A DNA stretch of 64,000 bases from Prorocentrum cordatum. Taxonomy: Eukaryota; Sar; Dinophyceae; Prorocentrales; Prorocentraceae. Of this stretch, positions 31,780 through 43,740 are shown piece after piece (position 1 is the first letter of the stretch; each line of letters begins with the position of its first letter). The notes below the pieces were generated by a model that was not told the DNA's origin, did not search any database, and worked only from the letters and a program-made list of their open reading frames with translations. Location: contig CAUYUJ010008069.1 of NCBI GenBank assembly GCA_963575745.1, forward strand, positions 406,501-470,500, given 5' to 3'. The translations under genes were made by a program, and so were the position numbers.

Positions 31780-34700
31780 ATGTCGTCGTCAGACGAGGCC
31801 GCCGCCATGTCGTCGTCCGACGACGCGGCGCCCATGTCCGAGCCACAGAAAAAGAGGAGCTACCGTGCAGCTGGATCAGCTGCTCGCTTGGACGCACCTG
31901 TGCCGAATCCGCCCAAGCGGGCGAAGCTGGCCAAGGACTACAAGGGCCCCGCCGCCAGGATCGCCAGCACCTCCGCCGCCCCCGCCAAGACCAAGCATGC
32001 CGGGGCGAATCAGACTCGGCAGAAGAGGACGACCCACGTCGGCAGCGATTCTGATGACACTGGGCCTGGCGCCATAGACAGCGACGAGGCCGAGGAGAAC
32101 TGCGTGGCCAAGATGGCCACGGCCGACGCGGCCGTCGGCGGCAACGATCCCAAGTTCCAGCCGTGCGAGACGATCTACCAGCGCCCCGGCCTCAAGGGCC
32201 TCAAGGGCGCAGCCCTGCTGGAGAAGCTGTGGGACATGTATGCGGTCACGGGGCAGCGTGACATCACTGTGAAGTTTTTTTTTTTTTTATATATAAAAAA
32301 AAAAAAAACTGAGTCTGGGCAGAGGACGATGAAGCCTCACCCCTTGAACGAGCGGCGGCAAGACACAGTCGTGGCTGAATATACCGAGTCAATAAAGGAG
32401 GACGGCAACGTCGCGGGGGTCCGCGGAGACCCGTGGGCCGTCTTCTCACCAGGTGGGCAGTTGCCGTACTTGATGATCTCGTACGGCACGCTCGGCCGCG
32501 CTGTCTACCGGGCGGCTGCTGAGGACCCCAAGAACAAGATGGTGAAGCTTACGTTGAAGCAAGGGCTTCGCCACATGACGGTGCTGGACCACCGCGCGCC
32601 AGACGACGTCATCAGGTTCCTCATCGATTTCCACAACGACTGGCACAAGGGCTCGACATTCACTCTCTTGCAGATGTTCAATCTTGCCAACACTTACATT
32701 GCAGCGTTCAAGGCCAACAAGGCTGTCCAGGGTGACGAGTACGGATGCATATGGGACTTCATCGTCGACCGGTACCCCGAGAAGGACAGGAAGTTCAAGA
32801 GCGGCAACGAGATGGTCTCTGCCCAGGACTGCCGTCGGCAACCTAGGTTTTCACCGCCACCACCGCCGTTCAGATTCCTCATGCGATTCTGAAGCTTCAG
32901 GGCACGAGTGGGGGGCGGCTGGGGACTGAGTGCGATGAGGGATGTGGAGGGCCCATGTCAGTCGAGTCCTCGAGCCCGACGTTTTTTTTCCAGGACCCCA
33001 GGGCCCAACCGTTACACTCGACGGCTCTCGGGCCACGTCTGGTTTGTCGAACCGACAGATATCGCCCCTCCCCATCACTCGTCGCATCGCGTCGCCGTCC
33101 ACAGGCCCTTCTCAATGCGCTCAAGCGGTACAACCTCACCGACGCTACGTTCGACTACCTCGGCACCCGCTGCATCTTTAACGACAAGCGCATGGACAAC
33201 ACAGTGGCGATATTCACCCTTCACCACATCGGAGTGTCGGTCTTCCATGATGTCATGCGTGCCTCCACCAGCATCGAGTACCTGAAGATCGTCTGGTTCG
33301 CTATCCTTCCGATGTGCGCGCCCGTGAAGTGCACGGGCGGGCGCGTGCCGCCGTTCGTCTTCGACAAGATACAGCTCGAGAAGTGCAAGTGGCTGGTGCA
33401 ACCAATGGTAGATAGCGTGGTGGTCAAGCGCGGCGTCGAGCTTGCTCGGAAGCTCAAGGAGAAGCAGCTTGCAGCCGCGGCACAGGCAGCAACGGACGCG
33501 GACGGTGGCGTGTCCTACTCCCAAGTCAAGGGCTCCGCCAAGGCTTCAGCCAAGGTGGCCAAGGTGTCATCGAAATGCATTCCGCAGGAGGATATGACCA
33601 ACATGGATAATCACAAGGCGTGGCTCCTAGATGCAATGTCTTGCATCTTGTCGGCGGTGTCAGAGCGCAAGCTCGAGGATGACGACCAGATGGCGATCTT
33701 CAAGCAACTGATCACACCCGCTATCGAGTTTTGCTTCCAGGGCACGATGCGCATGGGAGCAACTACCTACACGAAGTGGTCGGATCTGAGGCCCAAGCTC
33801 CGCGACCTCGCAACCGCCACTGCGATGAGCCGCGTCGGAGCCTTCGGCGTTGGTGGCGACGAGGGCCAGCCCGTGCAGAGCGTCAAAGATATTCTCGAGT
33901 CCAGCCTCGACGCATCCACGACCGTCGACGTCGACGTCCGCGCCTCAGTCTAGACGAGGCCCCTGGCTGATTTGCAGTCCGGGGCGACCGAGTGGACCAA
34001 CACGTTGACCGATTTCATCGCTGCCAACAAGGCCAGCATCCCCGCGAAGCGCCACCCAGCCTACCGCAGCTTGATCGGTTATATGTACGACCATCTCGGG
34101 GCCAACCACGGACGCGCCCGGAAGGCACTTGCAGATGCTGCTACTCGTCCCAGTGACGACGCCTCAGTGTCGGAGTTCACCCGATGGGCCCTCGAGCTCG
34201 TGTGCGAGAAGATGGATGGTATCATGCCAAACGGCGTCGTGACTCTCTGCCAGCAAGCTTGCTCGCACCTCAAGTTGACGTCCCAATTGCCGGCATGCAT
34301 ACTGCGACATTTCGGGAAGGTTGAGGACCTGTTGTGGTTCATGCAGCTCCGTGCGACGTATGCCCAGATGGCCTTGGACGACGTGTTACATTCGCATGAG
34401 ACCTTCATGACTTGCTCACAGGCCACCATCCACATCGACCTGTCCAAGTTGGCTGTGGCGGCGAAGGGGGCCGCCCAGCATTTGCGCCACTTGGGCGGTC
34501 ACCTGCGGCCTGACCAGTGGGTGCCAGTCTACCTTGCTTTCATGACGGCAGTGCACAGCGGCCACGTGCATGACTACGGAGAGCTGGTCAGGCGCATCGT
34601 CGAGCAGCACGGGCTCGGGGACGACAGGATGACCACCACCTCTCCGCCGAGTGCCACATCCAGCAGGGGGAGTACTGATTCCGCTGGCCCGCTGGTCGGC

Positions 34701-34847
34701 TCGTCGGCGGTGGCGCCCGCGAACCCGCAGGGGCAGCGCCCGCCGACGACGGAGATGCCCGCGGCCGCTCCGACGCCATCAGTTTCTCCGTGGAGTTCGA
34801 TGGCAATGTCTTTCCAAGACATCTACAAGCTCAATGGGGTCGTGTAA
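31780..34847 (+). CDS. Multi-exon host-like gene, function unknown
   Basis: Best supported host gene. ATG at 31780 opens a Ser/Asp-rich start (MSSSDEAAAMSSSDDAAPMS), a basic nuclear-type stretch (QKKR, NPPKRAKLAKDYKG) and an acidic patch. The folded-looking middle includes PWAVFSPGGQLPYLMISYGT, RFLIDFHNDWHKGSTFTLLQ and, after an intron, NLTDATFDYLGTRCIFNDKR and VSVFHDVMRASTSIEYLKIV. Then come a Lys/Ala coiled-coil-like segment and a C-terminal helical domain ending DIYKLNGVV. Codon use is strongly G/C-ending. Proposed introns: 32269-32322 (GT-AG, 54 nt, optional), 32827-33104 (GA-AG, in phase). A TAG at 33951-33953 interrupts the frame; a 30-nt GT-AG segment 33948-33977 would remove it in phase, otherwise it is nonsense or the end of a first gene. 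No domain recognised. Confidence 0.65.
32275..32308. repeat. Perfect 34-bp palindrome T14-ATATAT-A14
   Basis: Fourteen T, ATATAT, fourteen A: fully self-complementary. It lies inside the 54-nt segment 32269-32322 that can be spliced out with GT and AG ends. Confidence 0.95.
32827..33104 (+). other. Intron with GA donor and AG acceptor
   Basis: The upstream exon ends GCCCAG at 32826 on a codon boundary. The next codon-boundary exon begins GCCCTTCTC at 33105 after CCACAG. The joined frame reads SAQ then ALLNALKRYNLT. The intron itself contains stops in the upstream frame (32890-32892). CAGG at both ends is the direct-repeat pattern known for dinoflagellate introns. The donor dinucleotide would be GA. 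Confidence 0.6.
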
Positions 34848-34879
34848 TCCTCTCCGTCTCAATCCTCCCACCTGTAATC

Positions 34880-35040
34880 TCCTCGTCCTCATCCAGCCTG
34901 CACCTCGTTCCTCCTCCTCCTCCTCCCCCTCCTCCCCCCCCCCTCCTTGCCCTGCTTCTCCTCTGCCTCCTCCTCCTCCTCCTCCTCCTCCTCGAAGCCT
35001 CGTCGTCCTCCTCCCCCTCCTCCTACTCCTCATCCATTCT
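34880..35040 (+). repeat. (CCT)n-rich tract after the gene
   Basis: TCCTCC repeat with C runs, just downstream of the stop at 34845-34847. Non-coding. Confidence 0.85.
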
Positions 35041-35150
35041 CGCCATGCCCGTACTTGTCGTCGCGATCGTGGCTGATCCATGGATTAGGCCGTCTCGTGC
35101 CATATTTCTGGCCCATCAGCCTCTATTGTAATTTCTGGCCCAGGCTATTT

Positions 35151-35280
35151 CGTTTTTTCCCTACCCTGGCTCTGCCTAGAAGGGTTCTTACTCTCTTAGC
35201 TTAAAGGCCGGGCAGTGTAAAGCGCCCCGGGCGGTTCCCCCAGCCCCCGGGGAGCGGTTCCCCCCAGTCCCCTGGGAGCT
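35151..35280 (+). repeat. Left module of a distant inverted pair
   Basis: About 130 bases: TTTTTTCCCTACC, GGCTCT, CCTAG(A)AGGGTTCTTACTC, GCTTAAA, GGCCGGGCAGTGT, GCCCCGGGCGGTTCCCCCAG and a second GCGGTTCCCCCCAGT. The reverse complement of 46426-46560 carries the same words in the same order (about 80 percent alike by eye). Each module has an internal GCGGTTCCCCCAG duplication. The inner side runs directly into the AGCTTA array. Confidence 0.85.
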
Positions 35281-35660
35281 TTAGCTTTAGTTTTAGCTTA
35301 GCTTCAGCTTAGCTTTAGCTTAGCTGTAGCTTAGCTTTAGCTTAGCGTTTCGCTTCGCTTTTCGCTCAGCGCTTAGCTTTGCTTTAGCTTAGCTTTAGCT
35401 TAGCTTTAGCTTAGCTTTAGCTTAGCTTGAACTTAGCTGTAGCTTAGCTTTAGCTTAGCTTTAGCTTTGCTTTAGCTTAGCTGTTGCTTAGCTTTAGCTT
35501 TAGCTTATCTTTAGCTTAGCTGTAGCCTAGCTTTAGCTTAGCTGCTGATCAGCTTCAGCTTAGCTTTGGCTTAGCTTTAGCTTAGCTTTAGCTTAGCTTC
35601 AGCTTAGCCTTAGCTTAGCTTTAGCTTAGCTTCAGCTTAGCTTTAGCCTAGCTTTAGCTT
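35281..35660 (+). repeat. AGCTTTAGCTT minisatellite (11-bp unit)
   Basis: About 380 bases of AGCTTTAGCTT with single-base variants (CAGCTT, TGTAGCTT). It abuts the left module. The right module has a related array of GCTAA/GCTAAA words on its inner side, in reverse orientation. Confidence 0.95.
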
Positions 35661-35804
35661 AGCGTTACTGTTACTACTAATGCTGCTGTCCTAGGTGTTC
35701 CAACTCCTAGGTAGGGTCGCACTGGGATAATCTTTGTTTTCCTTCGCCGCCCTAACCCTCGCGACCCCCTACACCCCTCTCCCCCCGTGCGCCCGCCTTC
35801 CCAG

Positions 35805-36801
35805 GTTCTCGGACTCGGAGGCGGTCACGCTGGCGGCGGGCTCGCACATTAACCTGGCGTCGGCCGTGTGCGGCGACAACTCCCAGCCACCCGGGGCGTG
35901 CGTGCTTGTGCTGCCCCAGAGTGCATTCCCCGCGTGTTACTGGATGAAGATGTTTCTCTTGCGGCTTGAGTGCGAGCTATACAGGCTCACGTTCAACGAG
36001 GGTGCCAATCAACAATTGGAGTTCATTGCCCACGACTGGACCCCCCCGCTGCAGCCGCGCATGCCGGCAAGTCGAGGGGTGCACATGATGGCGCCAAAGG
36101 GGTCGCGCTTGCTAGCTCGCTGGATGCTGCGACCGAGCTTGCGTTCAGCGGGACTGTGAGTCTGTGTCGGGGGCCCCGTTCGTTCCTGGTCTGCGCGCTG
36201 AAGGTCCCGGTGCCAGATGAGAGGGACTCTCTCGTCCTGGGCGTCTACGTGACGCCCGAGAAGGCAAGCTCGATCACGTATGCATGCCCTGTGCCAGCTT
36301 GGATGGTATCTATTGTGTCTGATCAAAGTGCTGCCATCATGATCGTCAATCAGAGACTCACCAAGCTCGAGTTGCCTTCTCACCTGTGTATCCCGAGTGC
36401 TTCTACCATCACGATCCAGGTGCCGTGTCCTGCTCCATCTCTCGCCATCCCTGCCCTTCCTCCTCCGTCGCTCCCCCTTGCCCCCTCCCTCTCCCCTTCC
36501 CTCCTCATAGGTTACCTACCTCTCGCCGTCGACGCCTGTCAGCGCCGAGGACAGCGGGCCCACGCAGCTCACTCGGGTTGAGCTTGGCGGCGAGGTCCAG
36601 GCGAAGAGGAGGCAGTCGAGATGTGCCAACCAGCCACCGAGTGAGGTATCGTCGGTTTTCGGTGCCAGTGCTGCGTCGGCCTCGATGGCCAAGAGAGCTG
36701 CCGCCAGTGCTCAGTCTGGCGCGGCGCCGGGCAGCGGCGGGCCTTCGGCAGCTGTGCGCGGCGCGAAGAAGGATAAGCTATTCCAGCATCTGTTGAATTA
36801 A
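35805..36801 (+). CDS. Three-exon gene (3' part), function unknown
   Basis: Exon a (35805-36066): the acceptor CTTCCCAG precedes FSDSEAVTLAAGSHINLASA, and it continues WMKMFLLRLECELYRLTFNE to HDWTPPLQPRMP. A GC donor (GCAAGT) follows at 36067, and an AG at 36136-36137 allows an in-phase 71-nt intron. Exon b (36138-36419) reads LAFSGTVSLCRGPRSFLVCA, TLGVYVTPEKA-like and AAIMIVNQRLTKLELPSH. Intron 36420-36510 (GT to CATAG, 91 nt, phase 0). Exon c (36511-36801) starts VTYLSPSTPVSAEDSGPTQL and ends with a basic tail and TAA at 36799-36801. Matching phases at both junctions support it. Upstream exons were not found before the array. No family recognised. Confidence 0.5.
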
Positions 36802-37530
36802 GCGCAGTCGTGTGCGTTTGTTTGTTTTTCAGGTTGCTCCCCTCGCCCTCACCCCCGCTTCACCTACTCAACATCATAAACCAGCGTCATTCCTTCTCAA
36901 TCCTGCCCATCTCCTACCGACCTCGTCGCCCTCGCAATTCGTGTGTCCAGGTGCGTCTACCAATGCATTATTTTAGACATGTTAGCGTGTCCTTGCTCAG
37001 CTCGGGCGTGGCTGCGCATGCAAGGCCGATGCATCCTTCTCGGACGGTCGCTCGGGGGCGGCCGACGTTCTCCGCTGAGAGTCAGGGCTCGCAAGCTCGG
37101 TCACGCCGCGCGCCTGTCGTAGCGATGCGGGGCGCAGTGGCACGGCCAGCTGACCTCGCCCGACGCGCCCTCCTAGCATGGCGCGCGTGACAGGTGCCAA
37201 GTCAGGGGAGTGGAAGAACGATGTCGTGATGAGGTGGGGTGGCGAGGCAACCTGGCACGCGCGCGTAGCCGCGCCTCTCGCTGACCTCCGACCTGGCGCC
37301 CGGACGCTCCAACCCTCTCACAGAATCATCATATCAACATCATCTGTCAGTGCCACATCACACGACGCACAACGTAATACATCATACGTCCGTCATACGA
37401 TGTGCAGCTGTATCACAGTATGTCACCACATCGATCCACCATGCAATGCTAGCCATAAGTAGCGACGTGCACACATCGGCTGCTCAAACATCGGCAACAA
37501 TCGCCACCATCATCTCATCATCGCCTACGG
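36802..37530. other. 3' flank, no supported gene
   Basis: Average composition with CAT-rich words near 37330-37500; frames lack motifs. Confidence 0.4.
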
Positions 37531-37710
37531 GCCTTAACCCTGCAGGCGCTAGTCCTACATACCCTAACCCTACATACCAACATACCCTAACCCGACATGC
37601 GCTAACACAACAGACCCTACGAACCCGAAAGGCCCTCACCCTACACACTCTTACCTGCCATACCCTAACCCTGCAGACCCCAACCCTACAGCCCCCTAAC
37701 CCTAGATTCC
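37531..37710 (+). repeat. CCCTAA-containing 11-bp array (telomere-like words, degenerate)
   Basis: About 180 bases in which CATACCCTAAC and CCTACATACC-type 11-mers follow one another. CCCTAAC occurs at about 37562, 37584, 37663 and 37693. The phase is 11 bp, not 6 or 7, so this is not a true telomere repeat. Confidence 0.75.
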
Positions 37711-38015
37711 TTCTTCCATCCACCTTACCTTCGTCTCCTCGCCCTGGCCTATCCCTTCTCACTGTAGTCCTTGCAGCATCGCAATCATCGTCTTCGCCCC
37801 TCTCCTCCTGCCCCGCATCTTCCCAAACGACTCGCAACCCTCCCAGGGCCCGCCTGGTCCGAGCGCCGGCCAGGACCCGCGGTGGAGCGGGGGCGGCGCA
37901 GCTCGGCCCGAGAAAGCGCGGCGCACGCCGCGAGCTCGTCGTGCCGCCGTCTCGTCGTCTCAGCAGGTCATGATGGTCGTGACAGTATGGTGTGATCGTT
38001 TAAGTTCTACATGGG
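37711..38015. other. GC-rich stretch without a supported gene
   Basis: No motif seen. Confidence 0.4.
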
Positions 38016-38110
38016 TGTGTACATACGCATATGCATATGTATATGCATATACAAATGTAGTATACACATGTATACGCGCACACATACGCATACATACATG
38101 CACATGTGTA
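38016..38110 (+). repeat. CATATG/TACACA-rich microsatellite
   Basis: Imperfect CATATGTATATG and CACATACGCATACA words. Confidence 0.75.
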
Positions 38111-39035
38111 CAACCATGCGACTGTGCCCCGTGTATGCGTACACATACGCATGTTATCAAATTTAGATAGCATATCCATTAAATGTATGTTAGTACGTTC
38201 ACACATATTCAACACTATATCTATATTATACCTTTGTTCCAACATCTCAGTGTATGATTATACACACATTACACCCTCAAGCTCCTAGTCGGCGCTGTGC
38301 CACAACGACTGTTCATATGCATGATATCGCGTCGGCACGACGCTTGCCACGCAAATCCCAGGAACCTTGTACTACCGCTTCCTAAGTTGACTTTTCGGGA
38401 TTTCCATATTCTTGGAGATACACAGTGCAATGCCCTAACGCGTTGCCGTGATCACGGAGTTGGAGCCCCTCCTGTCCGTTATGATACTCACCTCTTTGGC
38501 CTCCCCTCCCTCAAACCACACCTCCAAGCCATCGTTGAGGTCTCGAATTCGCTGAATAGTTTTGTGGCCACTCTTGCCTGCCTGTCCATCGTGATGCGTA
38601 TTCCGTGGAGCGTGGAGAGCCCCAAGACCTCGGCCGTGGCTCTTCCCAAGGTTCAAAGCGCTCCTTAGGCGTAAGTGTGTGATTTTCCTCATTACTTCCA
38701 TGTGCCAGCGGGGGGGCCCGTGGAAAAAGTACACAGGGCTCATGATGTCTGATCTCGAGCCCGGCAGCTTTAGAGACTCTGTATGCTGTGGCTCGCGTAG
38801 AGGCATTCGTTCGCGGACGGGCCGCCCCCGCGTTCAGCTCCAGGGCTTTCTGCCCGGGGGCGGGTTTCAGACAAAAAAGGGTGCTGTCTATCCGCGTAAA
38901 TTATGTCTCGCGCTGGCCAGGTGTTTCCACAACGCTGAGGCAGGTGCCTCTGCGCACGTGATCCAGAAATCTTTGTCTAAATAGTGCGCCTTTTAACTTT
39001 TCGGCGTTGCAAGGTTGCTGCTGCATATTTGGCGC
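38111..39035. other. No supported gene
   Basis: AT-richer, mixed; no motif or repeat recognised. Confidence 0.4.
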
Positions 39036-39039
39036 ACAT

Positions 39040-39449
39040 TCGGCAGTCTGCATGTGAATGCTCGTGCTGCTCGCATCTCTGTGCTTGAGCTCTGGTGGTG
39101 CGGTGCCGCACCTCGAAGGCTGGACCGTTACGCTGCTCAGTCTCTTGCAATCGCTGGCAGTAAAAAGGCGCACAGGATTGTAGTGATTTCACGTGTTTCC
39201 GTCGCGCCTCTGCTCCGCCGCTGTTTGCGTCGCTCAAGTCTTCCTCCTCCTCTTCCTCTCCTCCACCCTTTTAAAGGCAGCATGTATGCTGCGGGCAGTC
39301 TGTGCGTGAATGCTCGTGCTGCTCGCATCTCTGTGATTGAGCTCTGGTGGTGCGGCGCCGCACCTCGAAGGCTGAACCGTTACGCTGCTCAGTCTCTTGC
39401 AATCGCTGGCAGTAAAAAGGCGCGCATGTTTTTTTTTTTTTTTTTTTTT
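39040..39449. repeat. 252-bp spaced duplication with dispersed repeat R inside and a T21 tail
   Basis: Copies at 39040-39175 and 39292-39427 share GAATGCTCGTGCTGCTCGCA, GAGCTCTGGTGGTGCGG and CAGTCTCTTGCAATCGCTGG with a few changes. Between them lies repeat R (39184-39243, also at 29474). The second copy is followed by 21 T (39429-39449). Read on the minus strand this is an oligo-A start before the repeat, so a poly-A-tailed retroposon on the plus strand is not supported. Confidence 0.75.
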
Positions 39450-39718
39450 GCGCGAGCCTCTCTTGACGATGGCCTAGAACATCAGCAGCGAAAGGAACGA
39501 CGCGAATTCCCTTCACAAGACAGTGGGGAAGCGCGCCAGGTTCGACGTGGATATAAGTGAGCAGGACATGGGCGCATTTGAAATTGGGTTGAAGGCTCTC
39601 TCCGAACGCATGAAAGAATACCGTTATCAGCAGTGGCAGACACTTCAGGGACGCACTTTAGATTTCTGATAGGAAGCGTAGAGCAGACGACGCAATGCGG
39701 AGGTACATCGGACGCCGG

Positions 39719-40021
39719 CTACCACGACGAGCGGCAGGAAGTAAGTTCGGCACCGCGCGGTTCTACCATCTTGCAATACGCGCGGCTGCCCTCATAATGG
39801 GGCAGTGGGTGCAGCGCTGGAATCTTCTGGCCACCAGGACGGCATGGAGGCACGATAGCTGCGCGACCGGGAAGCATGGGGGGACCAGCGCGCTGACTTG
39901 ACGGCAACCGCGGTGCTGGACGAGAACGATAGAACGGCTGCGGGGGGCGACTTTCGCCGAGCACCACGATATCTGCGCAGAGCAGCAAAACGGCGAGCAG
40001 CACCACCGTGGCGTACACCAC
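39719..40021 (-). CDS. Small protein with signal-peptide-like N-terminus, tentative
   Basis: Minus-strand frame of 100 codons starting MVYATVVLLAVLLLCADIVV, a strong hydrophobic N-terminal segment followed by Gly-Glu-Ser and a Pro/Arg-rich remainder (HPLPHYEGSRAY). The start is uncertain because overlapping frames begin at 40034 and 40038. No family recognised and no splice evidence. The hydrophobic start is the only reason to list it. Confidence 0.25.
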   Translation of the reverse strand: MVYATVVLLAVLLLCADIVVLGESRPPQPFYRSRPAPRLPSSQRAGPPMLPGRAAIVPPCRPGGQKIPALHPLPHYEGSRAYCKMVEPRGAELTSCRSSW

Positions 40022-40049
40022 ATGAGTTTCTCATGCAACCAATGGGCCG

Positions 40050-42470
40050 TGGACCCTAGTTTCCAGAGGATGTGGCGCCAGCGGGCCGAGGACTTGGTCT
40101 CGGACCTCTGATGCGCGAGGCGCTCTCTTGCGCTGAGCGATTGAAGAAGGTATCGTCAGAATGCGTGCGTCTGGGCGGACTCCTACACGTTGGCATGCGA
40201 GTCAAGGCGTATCGTTGCCTAGGCAGGCCGAGGGCGCCACGGGCATCGGCGGCGCAGGATTTGGTCATCTCCTCGACCGATAGCGCAAGGCGCGGCACGC
40301 GGGCATTTGATTGCCACGTACGCCCCATGCAGCATGTGGATTATCGGAAGGACGTTGCAAGGATATCGCTGCGATCGCAGTGAATGCTACCAAATATCGG
40401 ATCCGATAGGCTGGCCGCAGTTGCTTGCAATACTTCCACGACTTGAGCAACGCCTTCGGCGGCATCGGGTGGACGCAGCTCGACGGTGTTAGCGCGGGGC
40501 TCATTCGAGAAGACCTTGGAGGTTTCGGGCAGCAGTGATATCGCGCGGCTATTATGTGTCTGTCGAGTCTGCACTTGCCGCCCACCTTGCTACTTCAACA
40601 TGAGGCGCACTCATGGGTGATCCATGTGTGCCTTTTCGTCCTTGGATCTCAGACCGGGGTCAACGAGTGGCCCCGCGCCACAAAGGGAAAACACTTGAGA
40701 GCGAAGGGTCAAGGATTGGGCGCCCTTTCGCTAAACGCACCGCGCACTTGCCACTGCGTCGCTGCGCCGACGACCGCCCCACGACCATCGCGAGAAAATA
40801 AGGGCGAAGGTTTGGGGGGGCTAATTAGCCGGAGCCAGGAGACTAACGAGGAGCTGGCCGTTGCTTGGGCAGATATCGGCCGCCGCCAGAAACGCGCCAA
40901 GCTGGGGGCCGCCCCCGTTCTCGTTGACCCTGGATCGCACCGCGGCGCCCAGTTCTTGAGGCGGGGCAGAATTATCTTGCCAGCCCGACGCAAGCCGCGC
41001 GCCAGATATTCAAGAGCCGAGGTCTCGTCCAGCAGCAGCTTCTGCCCAGTGTTTCAGAAGAAGCGCCGACGTGCCGTGGTCGTGGCTCTCCGCTTCTCGG
41101 GGCGCTTCTGGACTCGTGAGCGCGCTCTCTGGATGGCGCGGAGTCCATGCTGATTTTCTGCTACCAGCTCGGAGCGTTGCACGGCATTGGTTTTTTACAT
41201 CCACGTGAAACATGTTGCGGGCCCTAGATAAGCTAGTTGCACGCCATGCGCCCATTGCGAGGGGAGGCGCAGAACGCTGACGGCAGGAAGACGAGGTGGA
41301 CGGCAAATAGCGCATCAAACACAAGTCGCTGACTACCTCAGGGGGCTAGAGTTTTGGCGCATGGCCCCACGCAAGTTAGCAGCTCGAGCGCGCCGACTGC
41401 AACGATGTCAAGTCACGGTGCGCCCGCCGCGTCAGAACGACCACGTCTTCGCAGGACTGTTCGGCAAGCCGACCTTCGACGCGAGCGACGCGGTCGGGTG
41501 GGTGACATCACAGGGCGCGCGACTATGTTGGCAACGCGTATACGAGATGATGTTTCCGACAGTCTTGGTGGGATAGGCGGTGAGCGAGGCGCAGTAGGCA
41601 GCATGGCTCGTCTTGGGTTCTATAATATTCCGTGACCCTGAACTCGGGTCAGACTGCAGCCATGGGCTTCGCGAGGCTTCGACCGGGAGCCCATGCGCCA
41701 GCGATTCTCTTTCCAGGCTGGATCCCAGAATCAGCGCCCTGTGCACCCCGTCTGCGCTCGCCACCTCTGCGGCAGGACCCGGGGAGCGACCGCGCGAGTT
41801 CGAGGTGGGCGAGGGACCGCTCGTTGGGAGATGTCCCGCTCCTTCACAGCTGCCGCGCATCAATGTCTCGCCCATCGAGGCCTCCGTGACCCGCAGGTGC
41901 CTAAGGTGCCTATGGCGGTAAACGGCGCTCGCCAATATTGTTGGGGAGTGCGTGGGTTGATGGTGGCCACCCATTATCATGTTGCAGAAAGTGCATTGCG
42001 AGGTGGATGTCCGGCACGTCGCTATCGGGCTCTTGGAGGGCCTCTGTGTCCAGATCAACGTAGATGTCACTCATGATGCTGCGGGGCAAACGCCTTCTCG
42101 GGGCTGCAAGAGCATTTGAAGACGCACGCTCTACCATTTGATTCTCGGCGAGATCATGCCGCTGGGGTTGGTGCCCGCGGCCTGGGGACTGCGCCGAGAA
42201 GAGGTGGACGGGCCCCCCCGCGCAACGGCGCAGGACCGCCAGGCGCGACATCGTGGAATTGCCCGGAGAAACGACGACGGCACGGTCGGTCCACATCCTT
42301 GCTCGTCTCGCACTGTCTGTCCAACGCTGCGAAGCTCAGGGAGTAGACGGGGATCTTTTGGCGCGCGACCCCGATCTCCCGAATTCGCCCCAGCTGCCCA
42401 GCTATGAAGGCGGCGGGAGTGCCCCACCACGAGGAAGTGCAGCGGCTTCGAGGAGCTGGCGGAGTTTGAC
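40050..42470. other. Average-GC stretch, no supported gene
   Basis: Frames of 60-210 codons overlap on both strands (for example minus 41432-42070). None has a recognisable motif or matching exon phases. Confidence 0.35.
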
Positions 42471-42857
42471 GTGCTCGGAGTGCACTGCGCCAACGCGTTC
42501 ACAGCGATGCCGCAGGCCATTGCGAAACTCGAGCTCGGTCAGCAGGCGCAGCAACAATTGCGAGAGTTCTGGATTCAGCACGCGGAGGCCAAGACGGCAC
42601 AGCACATGCAAGTGGCGGCCCTTCACTACCGCCCGAAGCCCGCGCAGAAGAAGGAGGGCCAAGCCGAGACAACCAAGATCGCGTTCGCCTTCGGTCGCGA
42701 CCGCGAGGCCACGGGGAACGCGGTCGTCAGAGCCCTGCAGCAGGTCGACGGAGCGGCGAGGATGGGGCCGCATCTCGGGGCGCATTGGAGCGAACAGCTC
42801 AGACGCGGGTACGAAAAGAGCAACCATCAGCGTGGCTCAGCGCACATCAGCGCTTGA
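42471..42857 (+). CDS. Hypothetical basic protein fragment
   Basis: Plus frame reading LELGQQAQQQLREFWIQHAE, KTAQHMQVAALHYRPKPAQK and IAFAFGRDREATGNAVVRAL. Charged and helix-like without low complexity, which is unusual among the frames here. Could be an ORF1-type piece of a LINE (inference, weak) or a host exon. Its start lies in the preceding frame, so the true 5' end is unknown. Confidence 0.3.
   Translation: MLGVHCANAFTAMPQAIAKLELGQQAQQQLREFWIQHAEAKTAQHMQVAALHYRPKPAQKKEGQAETTKIAFAFGRDREATGNAVVRALQQVDGAARMGPHLGAHWSEQLRRGYEKSNHQRGSAHISA

Positions 42858-43740
<883 letters not shown>

Noticed and set aside
37531-37710. Interstitial true telomere
   Set aside because: CCCTAA words occur with 11-bp phase and many changes, not as uninterrupted CCCTAAA or CCCTAA units.
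39040-39449. Poly-A-tailed SINE-like retroposon
   Set aside because: The homopolymer is T on the plus strand at the right end; on the minus strand it would be at the start, not the tail. No pol III boxes seen.
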